From Entophlyctis helioformis (Eukaryota > Chytridiomycota > Chytridiomycetes > Chytridiales > Chytriomycetaceae), in assembly GCA_025526915.1 (NCBI GenBank), contig JAHLKH010000108.1:27998-91997 (forward strand): 64,000 nt of DNA, written 5' to 3'. Position 1 is the first letter of the stretch; each line of letters starts with the position of its first letter. Below the pieces are notes generated by a model. That model searched no databases. It was not told where the DNA came from and was given only the letters and a program-made list of their open reading frames with translations. The translations under genes were made by a program, and so were the position numbers. Positions 49,517 through 60,943 of the stretch are shown here, piece by piece.

Positions 49517-50089
49517 ATGGGATGCCAGGCTAGCAAGGCCGACACACAGGACAAGGCGGGCGTGCAGAGGCAGGCGGATGGGCCAGCAGAGGCGGACGAC
49601 TGGCCATTCAAGGGACAGGGAGGGCAGAGCCTGACGCTGAACAGCATTTTACGCGAGGCACAGACGACGGCACAGCTGCGCAACTGGCTCAAGAGCCCCA
49701 AGCGGGCGACGGGCCACGCAGGGGCGGGGGTATCAGCGGCCGAGGCACAGCGGCTGGCAGTGGATCTAGCGGTGGTTGAGCTTGTGGACAAGCGCGTCGC
49801 GGTGTCGCAGGCGGCGGTGCGGTGCGGCGACGATGTGGAGAAGGCGTGCGAGCTGCTGGTCGAGTACCACGGCAAGATCATGGAGCTGCTGCGGGGGCAA
49901 GGAGCGTCTGAAGGGGCGGGAGGGTCTGTGGAGGGTGAAGGGTCTGAAGGGGCAGACGGAGTCGATCGCCAGGCGCAGCTGGACAGGCTGGCGCGGCAGG
50001 CCGAGCAGGCGGACTGCTTTGGCGAGGAGCGGGCGAGGGCAGCAGCGCGACTCGAGCGGTTTCTGGCGGCCAAGAGCGGCGCGCGGTGA
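49517..50089 (+). CDS. small protein with N-terminal dual-acylation signal, unrecognised
   Basis: Single exon, 190 codons. The start MGCQASKAD has Gly2 and Cys3, the pattern for N-myristoylation plus palmitoylation, so membrane attachment is likely. The rest is mostly helical (LTLNSILREAQTTAQLRNWLKSPK, AEAQRLAVDLAVVELVDKRVAVSQAAVRCGDDVEKACELLVEYHGKIMELL) with a Gly-rich break and an Ala/Arg coiled end. I recognise no family; the head is reminiscent of lysosomal or plasma-membrane adaptors. It starts about 290 nt from the Utp4 start in divergent orientation, so they may share a promoter. Confidence 0.6.
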   Translation: MGCQASKADTQDKAGVQRQADGPAEADDWPFKGQGGQSLTLNSILREAQTTAQLRNWLKSPKRATGHAGAGVSAAEAQRLAVDLAVVELVDKRVAVSQAAVRCGDDVEKACELLVEYHGKIMELLRGQGASEGAGGSVEGEGSEGADGVDRQAQLDRLARQAEQADCFGEERARAAARLERFLAAKSGAR

Positions 50090-50092
50090 GAG

Positions 50093-50222
50093 AGAGAGTG
50101 GGCAGTGAGAGAGAGTGTGGGCAGTGAGAGAGAGTGTGGGCAATGAACACGCAATGAGTGGCCGCTCCATGTGCCGCTCCATGTGCCGCTCCATGTGCCG
50201 CTCCATGTGCCGCCCGATGGCC
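50093..50222. repeat. two adjacent minisatellites
   Basis: GAGAGAGAGTGTGGGCAGT repeated about three times (50086-50142), then CCGCTCCATGTG repeated four to five times (50161-50212). They follow the stop codon of the acylated protein gene. Confidence 0.85.
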
Positions 50223-50537
50223 GCACGCACACGACGCGCGGTGCCACCCGTGAGTGACCGTGTCTGTCTGGGCGTGTGTTCGTGGGTGCGCCACCCGCGG
50301 TTGTGCCACTCGCTCGCTCCTGGGCTGCCCTCTCGTCCTTCGTTCCTTCCTTCCCCCGCTCGCCAACTCATCCACCCACTCCAGCAACAGCAACAGTAAC
50401 AGCAGCAGAAGCAGCAGCACCCACTCCAGTGCCGTGCCGTGCCGTGTACATTCCCCTCCTGCAAACTGCAAACTACCAACAGCCAACAGCCAACAACCAA
50501 CCCACACACCCACAACAACAACAACAACAACCCGCAA

Positions 50538-52506
50538 ATGCCCCGCTCTGCCGCCCCTGCGCCGGGCTCGGCTGGCCACAAGGTCACGCTGGGCACCGTG
50601 CGGCCCCGCGCCCGCAACTCGGGCTGGTACGTGACCTTTAACAACTGGATGGTCAACGAAGGTGCGTCTCGTCTGTTGTTACTACTGCTTGCTGTTACTG
50701 CTGTTACTTCAGTGCACAGTGCACAGTACAACACCTGCTCACTCACCTACTCCACTCCACTCCACCCCACCCCAATGCAGGCCGCGGCCGCATCTTCTTT
50801 GCGCTCTTCCTGCTCGCCCAGCTCGGCTACTTTGTCTACTCGTGGTGGCAGCTGTGGACCGCAAAGAACCTGGCCACGTTCCGCTCCGTGCTCGTCTACG
50901 GCCTGCCCACCGCCCGTGCCGCCGCAAACGTCCTCAACCTCGACTGCGGCATCATCCTCTTCACCGTCTGCAGGAACCTCATCTCGCTCCTGCGCACGAC
51001 CTTCCTGGGCCGCATTGTTCCTGTGAGTCGCCCTCGCCCTCTCCCTCGCCCTCTTGCTTCCTCTTCCTGGTCCTCCCTCGCCCTCCCTTTCCATCCCTTC
51101 CTCCCTCTGTTTCCATTTGTTGATGGCGGCCTCTGTGGCTTGTCGCGCCACGCCATACAACGCCAATCAACGCCTTGCAACCAACCAACACCGTCGCTCG
51201 CCACCGGCTGACTCACACTGACCTCACCTGCCGCCGACAGTTTGACAAGAACATCACCTTCCACATCTGGATCGCCTACTCCATCGTCTTCTGGACCCTC
51301 GTGCACGTCGTCGCCCACTACTTCAACTACAACAACGTGCGCATCTCCCTCGGCGTCTCTGCAGAGTACCTCTCGCTGGTCTCGGGCCCCGGCTGGACCG
51401 GCCAGGTCATCTCAGTCGCCTTCTTCCTCATGGTCACGTCCGCCCTCGAGGCCGTCCGCCGCAAGCACTTTGAGATCTTCTGGTTCACCCACCACCTCTT
51501 CCTCGTCTTCTTTGGCGGCCTCCTCATGCACGGCTCCTTCTGCTTCATCAAGGCAGACTTTGGCGACCCGTGTCGCGGCGGCCCCACCTTCTGGAAGTTC
51601 TGGGTCGGCTCCGGCGCATGCTACCTCCTCGAGCGTCTCTGGCGCGAGGTCCGCGGCCGTCGCAAGACATTCATCTCCAAGATTGTCCAGCATCCCTCAA
51701 AGGTCTGCGAGGTCCAGATCAAAAAGGAGGGCTGGAAGATGGAGGCTGGCCAGTACATCTTCCTGTCCTGTCCAGAGGTCGGCCTCTTTGAGTGGCACCC
51801 CTTCACCCTCACCTCGTCCCCGCACGAAGAGTTCCTCTCGGTGCACATCCGTGTCGTGGGCGACTGGACCACAAAGTTTGCCAAGCGCGTCGGCTGCCGC
51901 TTTGGCGACCCCGACGAAAAGGACATGGCCCCGCCCACGTCGCTGCCCTTTGTCATGGTCGACGGCCCCTACGGCTCCGCCTCGGAGGACGTGTTTGACT
52001 ACGAGGCGTCCATCCTCGTTGGCGCTGGTATCGGTGTCACGCCCTTTGCCTCGATCCTCAAGACCATCTGGTTCCGCATCAACAACCCCACGCGTCCCGT
52101 GCCTCTCAAAAAGGTCTACTTTTTCTGGATCTGCCGTGACAAGGACGCCTTTGAGTGGTTCCAAGACCTGCTGTCGACCATCGAGGACGAGAACATGGAC
52201 AACTTCCTCGAGATCCACACGTACCTGACTCAAAAGCTCAAAATCAGCGAAGTCAAGAACATCCTGCTCAACGACGGCGAGAACGGACGCGATGCCCTCA
52301 CGGGTCTGCGCGCTCGCACCCACTACGGCCGCCCCAACTGGGACCAAATCTTTGAGTCGATCCGCATCCGCCACCCTGCCACCGACGTGGGTGTCTTTTT
52401 CTGTGGCCCCAAGGTGCTCTCGCGCACGCTGCATGCCTCGTGCAACAAGTGGACCGACGCGTCCGAAGACGGCACGCGCTTCTACTACGGCAAGGAAAAC
52501 TTTTAG
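50538..52506 (+). CDS. NADPH oxidase catalytic subunit (Nox, gp91phox type)
   Basis: Exons 50538-50661, 50781-51022 and 51241-52506 give 543 residues. The membrane part carries paired heme-ligand histidines (HIWIAYSIVFWTLVHVVAHYFNY and FWFTHHLFLVFFGGLLMHG). The C-terminal ferredoxin-reductase part has the FAD motif HPFTLTSSPHEEFLSVHIR, the NADPH glycine-rich motif GAGIGVTPFASIL, VYFFWICRD and the ending RFYYGKENF shared by Nox enzymes. No EF-hands and no NoxC-type extension, so it is NoxA/NoxB-like. It makes superoxide across the plasma or endosomal membrane, usually with Rac and a NoxR-type regulator; no regulator is in the window. Confidence 0.95.
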
Positions 52507-52752
52507 TTCTCCCTGCTTTCCTCTGCTCTGCTCTGCTCTGCACTGCATTGTGCTGCCGTGCCTGCCGTGCCCTTGTCTTGTTTCTTGTTTGTTGTTTTTC
52601 CGCTTTCACGCTCCAGCCTCCCCTCGGTTCAGTCTGGTGCGTCTGTATGTATGATAAAAATGCACCACCCTTTTTATCCTCCACGACCCCGTGTTCATTC
52701 CTCGTTCATCAATGCACCCGTCAGTGGGCGACCGCTTCAGCGAGTCAGGAAC

Positions 52753-53505
52753 TCACGCTGCTCCGCCGCTCCCACCTGCCTTGGCCGCGACGGCCTTGCT
52801 GCCCGGTGCAACCGATGTGCCGTACTTTTTGGTAATCTCCGTGACCGTCTTGGGGTGGTAGAATCGGCGGTCAGTGATGCGCACGAGCGGCTTGGTGTCC
52901 CAGCCATAGATCCCCGACGTGGTGGCCGGCGTGTCATTGTTGGTCCGCGGCGTCTTGGGCTTGGCATGCCCAACAAGACTCACTTCGTCTTCTGCCTCGC
53001 CTTATCACCATCATCGCCGTCATGGTCATCATCGTCAGATCGCGCCAGGTTGATTAGCATCGCATGCCATCTCTGCTAGCCGACACCATTTACACTGAGT
53101 CGGGTGACTAACCTGCTTCTGGCTCTTCGCTGGAATCGACAGAGACGAGACGGTCCGTGGGTTTGTTGGTAAACACGAGATCTAGTGCATGCGTCCATTG
53201 CCAGTCAGTCGGCAAGTCAGTCAGTCAGTCAGTTTGCCAGTTGGCACGCTGGACAGTCGGTGGGCCACTACTGTCGGCCGTGAGAGCACGCCAAGAGGCT
53301 GGCCATCTGGCAATGCGCACTGGCGTGTCCCAGACTCACTTTTGATGGCATTCGGACTGAGCATGTACTTTTCATTGAGCACAAAGTGCCGCAGCTCCTT
53401 CTTGATCGTCTCGGCCAGAATCGCATCGCCAATAATGGACATGCTGCCGCGCGATCCGCTGGCCTTGCCGCCGCCACCGCCGCCTGCTCCCTTCTTTTCG
53501 GCCAT
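52753..53505 (-). CDS. CFAP144: cilium microtubule inner protein CFAP144 (FAM183 family)
   Basis: Exons 53340-53505, 53113-53181 and 52753-52991 give 157 residues. After a Gly-rich start it reads DAILAETIKKELRHFVLNEKYMLSPNAIK, then LVFTNKPTDRLVSVDSSEEPEAEDE, and finally YGWDTKPLV and DRRFYHPKTVTEITKKYG. The order E.IKKEL - NP - PTD/EEP - GWDTKPLV - DRRF - EITKKY matches CFAP144/FAM183A, found inside axonemal doublets. This is by eye, so a related flagellar family remains possible. It supports a flagellated zoospore stage. Confidence 0.75.
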
Positions 53506-53608
53506 CTGTATATGTTCTTGCGAAGGATCAGGTCGTTTTGGTAGATTAAGAAATGCAAGGCGTTGGAAAGCGTTGCAAACGACAATGAAAGGAATCGCGG
53601 GCATTTAT

Positions 53609-54904
53609 TCACCACAAGGTCTGCATGTCCCAAACCCATCAGATCCGGTACCGCCAGAACAGCCAATGCGAGTCAGTTCCTGGTATGCAGCTCGGCAGCA
53701 CACGGGACGACTGACCGTTTTGCGCATGACGCGAATAAAGTCGTCTTGGGTCATCTCGCCGTCGCCGTCTCGGTCGCCCTCTTCCATCATCTCATGCAGA
53801 TCGTCGTCCGAGAACCGCTCGCCAACTAGCAGAGCCACACGGCGCAGCATGTCCTTGTTGATCCTGTTGGTCACGACAACCGGCGCAGGCTCGGTGGACG
53901 GTGCCTGCGATCGGCTGCTCAGAATGGCTTCAATGTCCAGACGCCCGTCGCTGCTGATCGGGTACCGGCCGCCATGGCCGCCTTTGGATTTGCCGCCCCC
54001 GCTAGACCCGCCTTGTGGTCCGCCTGCAACCGTCGAGACGCGTCGCGAGCCTGCTGGAGATGCGGGCGGCGGCGCTGGCTTGCCCAGCGTCAAAAACGAC
54101 TGAAAGAGACGCACCGTCTCGTCATACACATGCTTTTCCGCCTGCAGCATGCAGCGTCAGAGGATGATGCCGACATGCTGAAACCCAGCTGGATCCATGC
54201 AGGTCATGGCATCGCGCCAGTGGCGGCAACGGGCTCACCAGATACAAACGGATCATGTTGATAAACTGGTCCAGCGTCAGGGTGCTGTGCTCAAAGTTGT
54301 ACTGCTGTTGTGCCTGCTGTGCCTGTTGCAGGGCCTGTGCCTGCTGTAACGCCTGCGCCTGCGTCTGCTGGCCGTTGGGATTGCCTGGGCCCAAGGATCC
54401 AACGCGGCTCGGCTTCTTGACCGGCGCGCCGACACCTGCCGAAGCAGACCCGCTCGCCTGGCTGCCTGGATGGGCGGCATGCGACGTGCCCGGATCAAGG
54501 GCAGAGCCAGTGGCCTGCGTGAGGTTGCGGACCGCCTGGGCAAACTCTTGCTTGGTCAGGTCATAGCCGAGCGAGCGCATCGCGATGCGCGCCTCTTTGA
54601 CCGTCATGTTGCCAGACCCGTCATAGTCGAACATGGCAAAGGCCTCGGTGATGTTGTGATACTCGGCCTCGGTCAGCTGAAAGGTACGCGTTGTGACGCG
54701 GGTTGCAGACGGCGGCAGGGCTGGTGGCTGTGGCAGCACCGGCTGCGCTGCCGACCCAGCGGCAAGCGGGTCTCCTGGCGGCAGCAGCCCTGCAGCAGCC
54801 GCTCCAACACCAGCAGCCGCTCCAGCACCAGCTCCAGCGGTCGTATCGCGGCCCCCGACACTTGACGCGGCGTCGTTGATGACAATGGCCGGCGCGGTTG
54901 CCAT
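53609..54904 (-). CDS. centrin-like EF-hand protein with long linker
   Basis: Exons 54239-54904, 53716-54141 and 53609-53620 give 367 residues. The first EF-hand region reads FQLTEAEYHNITEAFAMFDYDGSGNMTVKEARIAMRSLGYDLTKQEF, which is centrin-like; the last is GDRDGDGEMTQDDFIRVMRKT, followed by a tiny 12-nt exon coding TLW and stop, like the KKTSLY end of centrins. Between them a Gln/Ala tract (QTQAQALQQAQALQQ) and Gly/Lys-rich segments replace most of the second and third EF hands, so only two loops are canonical. Calcium-regulated basal-body or contractile-fibre function is likely but not shown. Confidence 0.75.
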
Positions 54905-55027
54905 TTCGTTGATTAACTTCAGGCAAGGCTGTTGAGCAGATGCAGTCCTGACCTGTGCTGACCTGTGCTGACCTGTGCTGGTGTAGGATCGCTGCAGACA
55001 AGCACAGCAACAAGAGCCACAACAAGC

Positions 55028-55415
55028 ATGATCGACGCAGCGAGCAGTGCAGACACCGACGACTACGAGACTCGGCAGCTGAAGCAGAGCATGTACGATG
55101 TCCTGCACTACGGGCCGACCTCTGCACTGCTTGCTGCAGCACGGTCGCAGGTGTGTCGCTCTCTCCGTCTCTCCGTCTCGCTCTGTCTGTCTCTTGGTCG
55201 GCAGCCTGCAGACCATGTCCGTTCGACTGACGCCCGCTGCTGCATGCGACGGCGACGTCCAGTCGTTGACACGCACGTACATGGACATGCTCAAGGCCGT
55301 GCTGGCCAGCACACCACCATCGCAACCACCATCGCAATCAGACCAGCAGCAGCCGCAATCGCAGCCCCTTTCAGATGCGCCGCAGGAAGCGCACGGCAAT
55401 CCAGCCACAGAATGA
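55028..55415 (+). CDS. small protein, unrecognised
   Basis: Exons 55028-55150 and 55212-55415 give 108 residues: an acidic start, YETRQLKQSMYDVLHYGPTSALLAAARSQ, then MSVRLTPAAACDGDVQSLTRTYMDMLKAVLAS and a Pro/Gln/Ser-rich tail. It is helical and could be a coiled-coil subunit of a larger complex. No family recognised. Its start is about 120 nt from that of the centrin-like gene, in divergent orientation. Confidence 0.5.
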
Positions 55416-55596
55416 ACGATCGTCTGCCCCTCATCTCGGCCGTGCATGCATGCCTGGATCGTGGCCGCCTGGCGAGTGCGTCAAGCAGAGCGGCCAGTGT
55501 CCAAGCCTTTCCAGCGGATCTCATCCTTTCCCGCCGAATTCCCAACCCCTCGCCAGATCGATCTGCGTCTGCCGCTCAACTCCAAGGCCCGCTGAG

Positions 55597-57853
55597 ATGC
55601 AGGACACCACGGCGACCACGGCGACCGCATCGACAGCGACCGCAGCGGAAGCAGTGCCCTCCAGCTCTGCCTCTGCAGCCTTGCCTGCGCACGCCGCACC
55701 CGCCTTGTCGTCTGCAGTCATTGCCGTCTCTGTCACTGCCCTTGGCGATGAGCGGAGCGCCAGCAATTCTCCGAGTCGCAGCGGCCGCCTTGACTTGGCG
55801 GATGACGACAGCGGAGATGACCATGTGCCGCTTGGTGCTGCTTCAAGGTCGTCGACCGTCAGGCTGCCCATGGCTGCACCCGCCCATCTTTCCATCAAGA
55901 CCAGCGCATCTCCTCCCGTCCATCCATCGGCACAAGCCCAGGTGTCGCACCAGCAGCAGCAGCGGCAGCCTCTGCAACCACCAGCTGCATCGTGGCAAGA
56001 AAGCCATTCGCAGCGGAATGACGTGGAGCAGGCATCCCTTGCAAGCCCGGCTCGGCAGTCGGCGTTTGGGGCGGTTGGGCAGATCTGCTACAGGGTGTGC
56101 GTGTCCAGTTGGCGACGCAAGGACCAGCTTGTCTTTATTGCCGCCCTCCTCCTGATCCTCGTGCCCAGCGCACTGACCGCTGCATTCACGTGAGTTTCTC
56201 CAGCGGCCGCTGACCTGGACTGCCGTGTCTTGCCACCAAAGCCTGTCCCAGCCCGTCATCGCCGACCGGCTCGCTGACCCTTGTTGTGCGTGCTGCAATG
56301 TGCCACCTTGGATCGCCAACAGCGCACCCTACTTGATCTCCCATGGCCAAACGTGGCTCGTTGCTCTCTCGGGATGGCTGTTTGTCCAGACGATCGTCTT
56401 CCAGCTCATCACCAGCTACATGGATCCTGGCGTACGTCCACATGCCGTTGGTTGCCCCCCTGCATCGTGCCTTCTTGCTTATCCTCGCTCACTCTGCTTT
56501 GACTGGCAGTATGTCCCGCGCAACAAAGACCCCCACCCAATGGCTCCTTCTCCGGTCGCGTCGCTTCCTGATGCATACGCTCATGCCCCAGCCCCCGTGC
56601 CACCTGCCCAATACCTAGCGTCGCTTGACGGATCATATCCGTTCTTACCATCGTCAGCAACTGCTGTACCAGCGTCCCAGCACCTCCCTGGCCAGCCGCA
56701 GACTTTGCCTGCCTCTGCGACACCTAATGCCCCGTTTGCGTCAGCTGCAACGTCAACTGCGCTGAGCAATGTATACCAGCCGCCTCCCCTGGTGCAGGGA
56801 CTCGATCTGCCGTCTTCCACGTATCTGATGCCGCCTCCGAACCCGTACCTCATGTACAACAAAACCGTCATTGTCCATGGCAAAGCGGTTACGGTCAAGT
56901 ACTGCCAGACGTGTCTGTCGTGGCGTCCTCCTCGCACATCCCACTGTTCCGTGTGCGATCGCTGTGTCGAGGGCCATGACCACCACTGTCCCTGGATGGG
57001 CACTTGCATCGGCCAGCGAAACTACCGGTTCTTCTTCGCGTTCACCGGCTCTTGTGGAGTGCTGGCTCTGGCCGTTGCAGCATGCAATATTGTTCTGCTG
57101 GCGAAACAGCCGGCGCTCCAGGCCATCCAAGAGAATCCCATAGCCATCTCGGTCGCCGTCTTTTGCGTCTTCATCGTGTGGTCGCTCATGGGGCTCTTTG
57201 GCTACCACACCTGGCTCATCACCAAAGCCCTGACAACACATGAGCAAGTAAGTGCCATGCTGCATGTTGATGCAACTGCAGTTATTATGCCCACGCAGTC
57301 AGTCATCCACTTGCTGACGGGCCGTGACTGCGCATAGATTCGGCATGGATACGGAGCACTGTACGCGACATCAAGCCCTGACCAGAATCCTTACGATCAA
57401 GGATCGTGGGCAAAGAATTGCGCTTGGACGCTGTGCAGGCCCATCGAGCCAAGCAACGAAGACCAGGATCGGCCTGTTGGCTCGCCTGCAGGGAGCTATA
57501 CATGGGGCATGCACTCCAACAGTGACTCGCCGTACTGGTCCAGCAGTCGGCCACAGTCGGCCACGACCCTTGCAGGCGTCGGTTCCGGATCAGCCGGCCT
57601 GCTGCCCATGCCACAGCAGCCGCCATCGTCATTCTCTCACTCGCCCGGCCATCCCTTGAACCAACCGCTAAAGTCTGCTATGCGGAATTCTGCCGCCAGC
57701 CATCGGCATCCGTTCCAGGAGCCAGTTGATGTGGACACGTTGAACGGCCAGGGCCAGGATCAGGCATCAGCACAGGAGTCTTTCTCAGAGCTGCAGAGTC
57801 TTGACCGCAGTAGCTCTCAGAGCCTGCGTGGATACAACACATATGCACAGTGA
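55597..57853 (+). CDS. DHHC palmitoyltransferase, Erf2/ZDHHC-type
   Basis: Exons 55597-56189, 56242-56431, 56510-57247 and 57338-57853 give 678 residues. Four membrane helices are visible (LVFIAALLLILVPSALTAAF; WLVALSGWLFVQTIVFQLI; VLALAVAACNIVLLA; ISVAVFCVFIVWSLMGLFGY) with the cysteine-rich domain between the second and third: YCQTCLSWRPPRTSHCSVCDRCV, then DHHCPWMGTCIGQRNYRFF containing the catalytic DHHC. After the last helix come TTHEQIRH and NPYDQGSWAKNC..TLCRP, the conserved Erf2-type tail. Long Ser/Pro-rich regions flank both ends and a 120-residue insert precedes the DHHC domain. In yeast Erf2 modifies Ras with Erf4; the substrate here is unknown. Confidence 0.93.
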
Positions 57854-57965
57854 TGTTTTGTAATATATGCTTTGGCTACCCCCCCTCTAGAGATTGTTGA
57901 CAGTCGCGACATAAACGCGTTGCCAACGCGTGTTTGCCCAACAACAGCCAACAGAGACGTTCGTT

Positions 57966-60622
57966 ATGACGCCCAAAGCCAGCGTCGCTTCTCTTACTCT
58001 TGCACTCGTAGCACTCGCACCCTTTCAAGTCTTGCCAGCCGTTGCTGCCGGCACTGGCGTTGGTATCGTCGCGCAGCTCTCTCCAAACACTCGCCAGTCG
58101 CCATTGACCATCGACTGGTCCAACGTGTGTCTCCTCTTTGAACCGCTCATTCCTGGAGGAGTCATGCAGCGCTAACTGTCTTGGTCTCGCTAGGTCATCA
58201 CATCACAACCACGAACCAACTGGAAGCGAGGTGCAGTGCCATTCTTGCGCTCTATGCTATCACAACACTTCACACATCTGACACCCGCACCACAACATGC
58301 CAACACGGCATGATAGACTTGACGACATGCGCGTGTGATGCGACGCTTGGACGCTGCGACGCCAACTGCTGCTGCGACACCGACTGCACGACAGACCAGT
58401 CGCTTTACTTTACCGCGTGCGTAGAATCAGCCTCTGGCGTGGGCTCGACAACCATTCCCTTTTGCTCTCAGTATCTTTCCAGCGTCAACTGGCAGTCGCA
58501 GACAGGTGCAACCGTGTACAAGTCAAGCGGCGGCGCGCTCTGCGTCGTTTTCGCCAACAGCGCTGTCCAGGGCGACTTTTTCGACGATCCAGGCTCCTTT
58601 ACGCAGGAATCCTCGTTCAATGTGCAGTATGCCGCTGCCGTCTTTTCTCCCGACCTGACCGTCTACAACGTCGACACGTCGTACTTGAGCAAGAGTGCAT
58701 ACCGTGTAAGGTTCATGCCGTGACGCAAACAAACATTCGTGGCTGGCTCTCACATGGCGGACGCTCTCTGCAATGTATGGCAACCTAGTTTGGCTCGCCC
58801 ATCCAGGTCTACTATTCAGGCGCGAGTGCATATGGATACCTCACGCTTCCATCGGCATCATCGGGATCGCTTTGTGACACGACTGCGACAGCGAGTAAGT
58901 ATTGGCCATCCATCGTGTGCAGGCTGGACATTATGCGTGTCATATAGAGACCTATTGACGATTGCATGGACCATTCATTGCGTGCAGAGTTTATGCAGTC
59001 AACCGCAGGGTCGTGCCAGCGCGTTATCTCGTCCGTGGCGGCTGCCTGTGCTCCTGCGAGCGTGTTCCATCTATCCTACTACGTGAACGGGTTTCAGCTT
59101 GTGTCGGTAAGCCGTGAACTCTAGACACTTGCTATAGAGACTGCCGCACGGCTCGAACAGAGTTGGCAAGGACTCATTGGCGTGATTGTGGAACGTGTCC
59201 ACGGGCAGGATCCTGCCACGAGTAGCTCCATCAGCGTGACACTCAACCAAGTCAAGTGCGTCAGCGCAACAACTGGACTGGCAACAACATGTGCATCAGC
59301 AAGCACAGTGCCTTCCTTGTCTGGCGCAGTATGCTCGCAAATGGTCAGCAAGGTAAACCATCACTGCTCAATGGCCCATTTCATTGCATCGCACACTGCC
59401 TTGGTGTGGTCGACAGCAGTGAACCAACGTGCCATGCACAGATCACGTACACTCTCGTTTACTCGCTCACATCGGGCACGCCCATCGTAACAAGTGTTTT
59501 GGTCGACGCAGTCTTGACAAGTGCAACACTCGCGGTTGGCGACACTATTGTGCAGTCCTTTGAAACCAAGTTTGTTCCCTCGGTAAGTAAACGGCTGCCG
59601 CAGCCCAGTCGCTATTGGAAGGATGCCTTGGCCGTGCTGCTGCCTGGTCCGCAGCTCACCATCCTTGGCTGCTGATTCTTGATGGATCGACAAACATGTA
59701 GGCGACATCCGAGACGTTTACTCGCTCAGGCTCTCCGGGATACGCGGTCGGATCGCCTATTTTGGCTGGAACGTTGAGTGTGCAGGGCACCACATCAGCC
59801 ATCTCATATATTCCAGACCCGTTGCTTGGCATCACGCTTCCCATAGACGTTGCAGTGGCCGGCTCGCCATCCAGCGTTCAATGTCCTGCAGAAACAAGCT
59901 ACACAGGGCGATCGCCCATCAGCTTTGGCGAGAATGGCGTGTATGGATGCACATTGAAGCTTAACCGGGCATCGCTCTTGACCTCGGCGGGATGCGCGAC
60001 CATCCGGACGCGCGTGTATGCTCTGCAGACACTTACTGCCGCGTCCATCACGCATGTGGGCATCTTTGGAAACGCAAGCGTCAACAATGTGTACGACTGG
60101 GTCAAGGTCATCAACAGCCCTCCAGCCGATGTGACGGGCACACAGGTGATTGCTGCTTTTGGAGGGGACGCTGATCTCGCACAGGATAGATCTTGCGCCA
60201 GCTGCTGACACGCTTGGCACGAATGCGCATCACACGGCCGAATGGCTGGCTTGAAGGCGATCACGGACACTGCAGGCACATGCTCGTCCATCCTGACCGA
60301 GTTTGGCATCCAAGTGCTGTACACGTACGTTGGGTCGCGAACCAATCCCCAGCGGGCCATTGTGGGCATGCGTTTCAGCTACACGGCAGGAAAGTTCGAG
60401 TGGCGGTGTCTGTCCCAGACCGACTGCGTCAATCCCACGACCGCACACGGCGCGCCAGCAGCGTCGGCAGGCGTGGGCATCAACCCCCAAAACTTTCGCA
60501 TCCGATCGACCGTGTCGTTTGTGCAGGTGCCCAACGTGGGCACGTCGCTGTTCTCACCGCCTGCGCCGCGCCTCATGGCCCAGGTGGCCGACGATCTGTG
60601 GTATCCCTTCCGCATTGTCTAG
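57966..60622 (+). CDS. tectonic (TCTN) ciliary transition-zone protein
   Basis: About nine exons; clear ones include about 58190-58705, 58807-58894, about 58988-59108, about 59141-59342 and the last about 60272-60622. The start MTPKASVASLTLALVALAPFQVLPAVAA is a signal peptide. The hallmark is CACDATLGRCDANCCCDTDC, the Cys-rich motif of tectonics, followed by FTACV. Further conserved parts are VSATTGLATTCASASTVPSL, IDVAVAGSPSSVQCPAET, YGCTLKLNR, VYTYVGSRTNPQRAIVGMRFSY and the final LMAQVADDLWYPFRIV. Tectonics are secreted or membrane parts of the MKS complex at the base of cilia. There is no C-terminal membrane helix, as in TCTN1. Exon 1 to 2 junction is not resolved. Confidence 0.85.
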
Positions 60623-60733
60623 CGGCCGTGCGGCTGGCCTGCAGTGCTACCTTGCTCCAATGAATGCCGAATGCCCGAATGCGTTCAAGGCAGTGCGACC
60701 AGGAGCCATGCTTTGCCAGCCAGTCAACAATTT

Positions 60734-60943
60734 TGGCCCGATATAGATACAATTACCAAGGATTTTGGAGTTATATTCGTCGCAAGAGGCGTCGAATAGA
60801 TGCCCGCGTATAACACGATGGCAGGTTCGAGTCAGCAACGAGCATGCGACGACAGGCGGGCGATGCACACCAGCGAGATGCTCACCTTTATCGTTAGAAA
60901 AAGTGACCCGTTAGGTCGATCGGGAGGTGCCCCGATTCAAAGT
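60734..60943 (-). ncRNA. candidate omega (guide) RNA scaffold and right end of Fanzor B
   Basis: Read on the minus strand from 60943 to 60734 it matches the tail of copy A: start motif, AGGTGAGCATCTCG, a block of about 40 identical nt (about 60833-60873), a hairpin at 60776-60796 (7 of 8 pairs, mismatch at a different pair than in A), and the terminal CTTGGTAATTGT...TCGGGCCA ending at 60734. It is 17 nt shorter than A because of one indel after GGGTCACTTT. The bases below 60734, inside the 3' flank of the tectonic gene, would supply the guide. Confidence 0.6.

Noticed and set aside
60825..60850. GGTTCGAGTC on the plus strand, like the T-arm/B box of a tRNA gene, inside the Fanzor right end
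   Set aside because: The T-stem does not pair, there is no cloverleaf or A box at the right distance, and it is antisense to the proposed guide RNA. Conservation in both copies is explained by the element.
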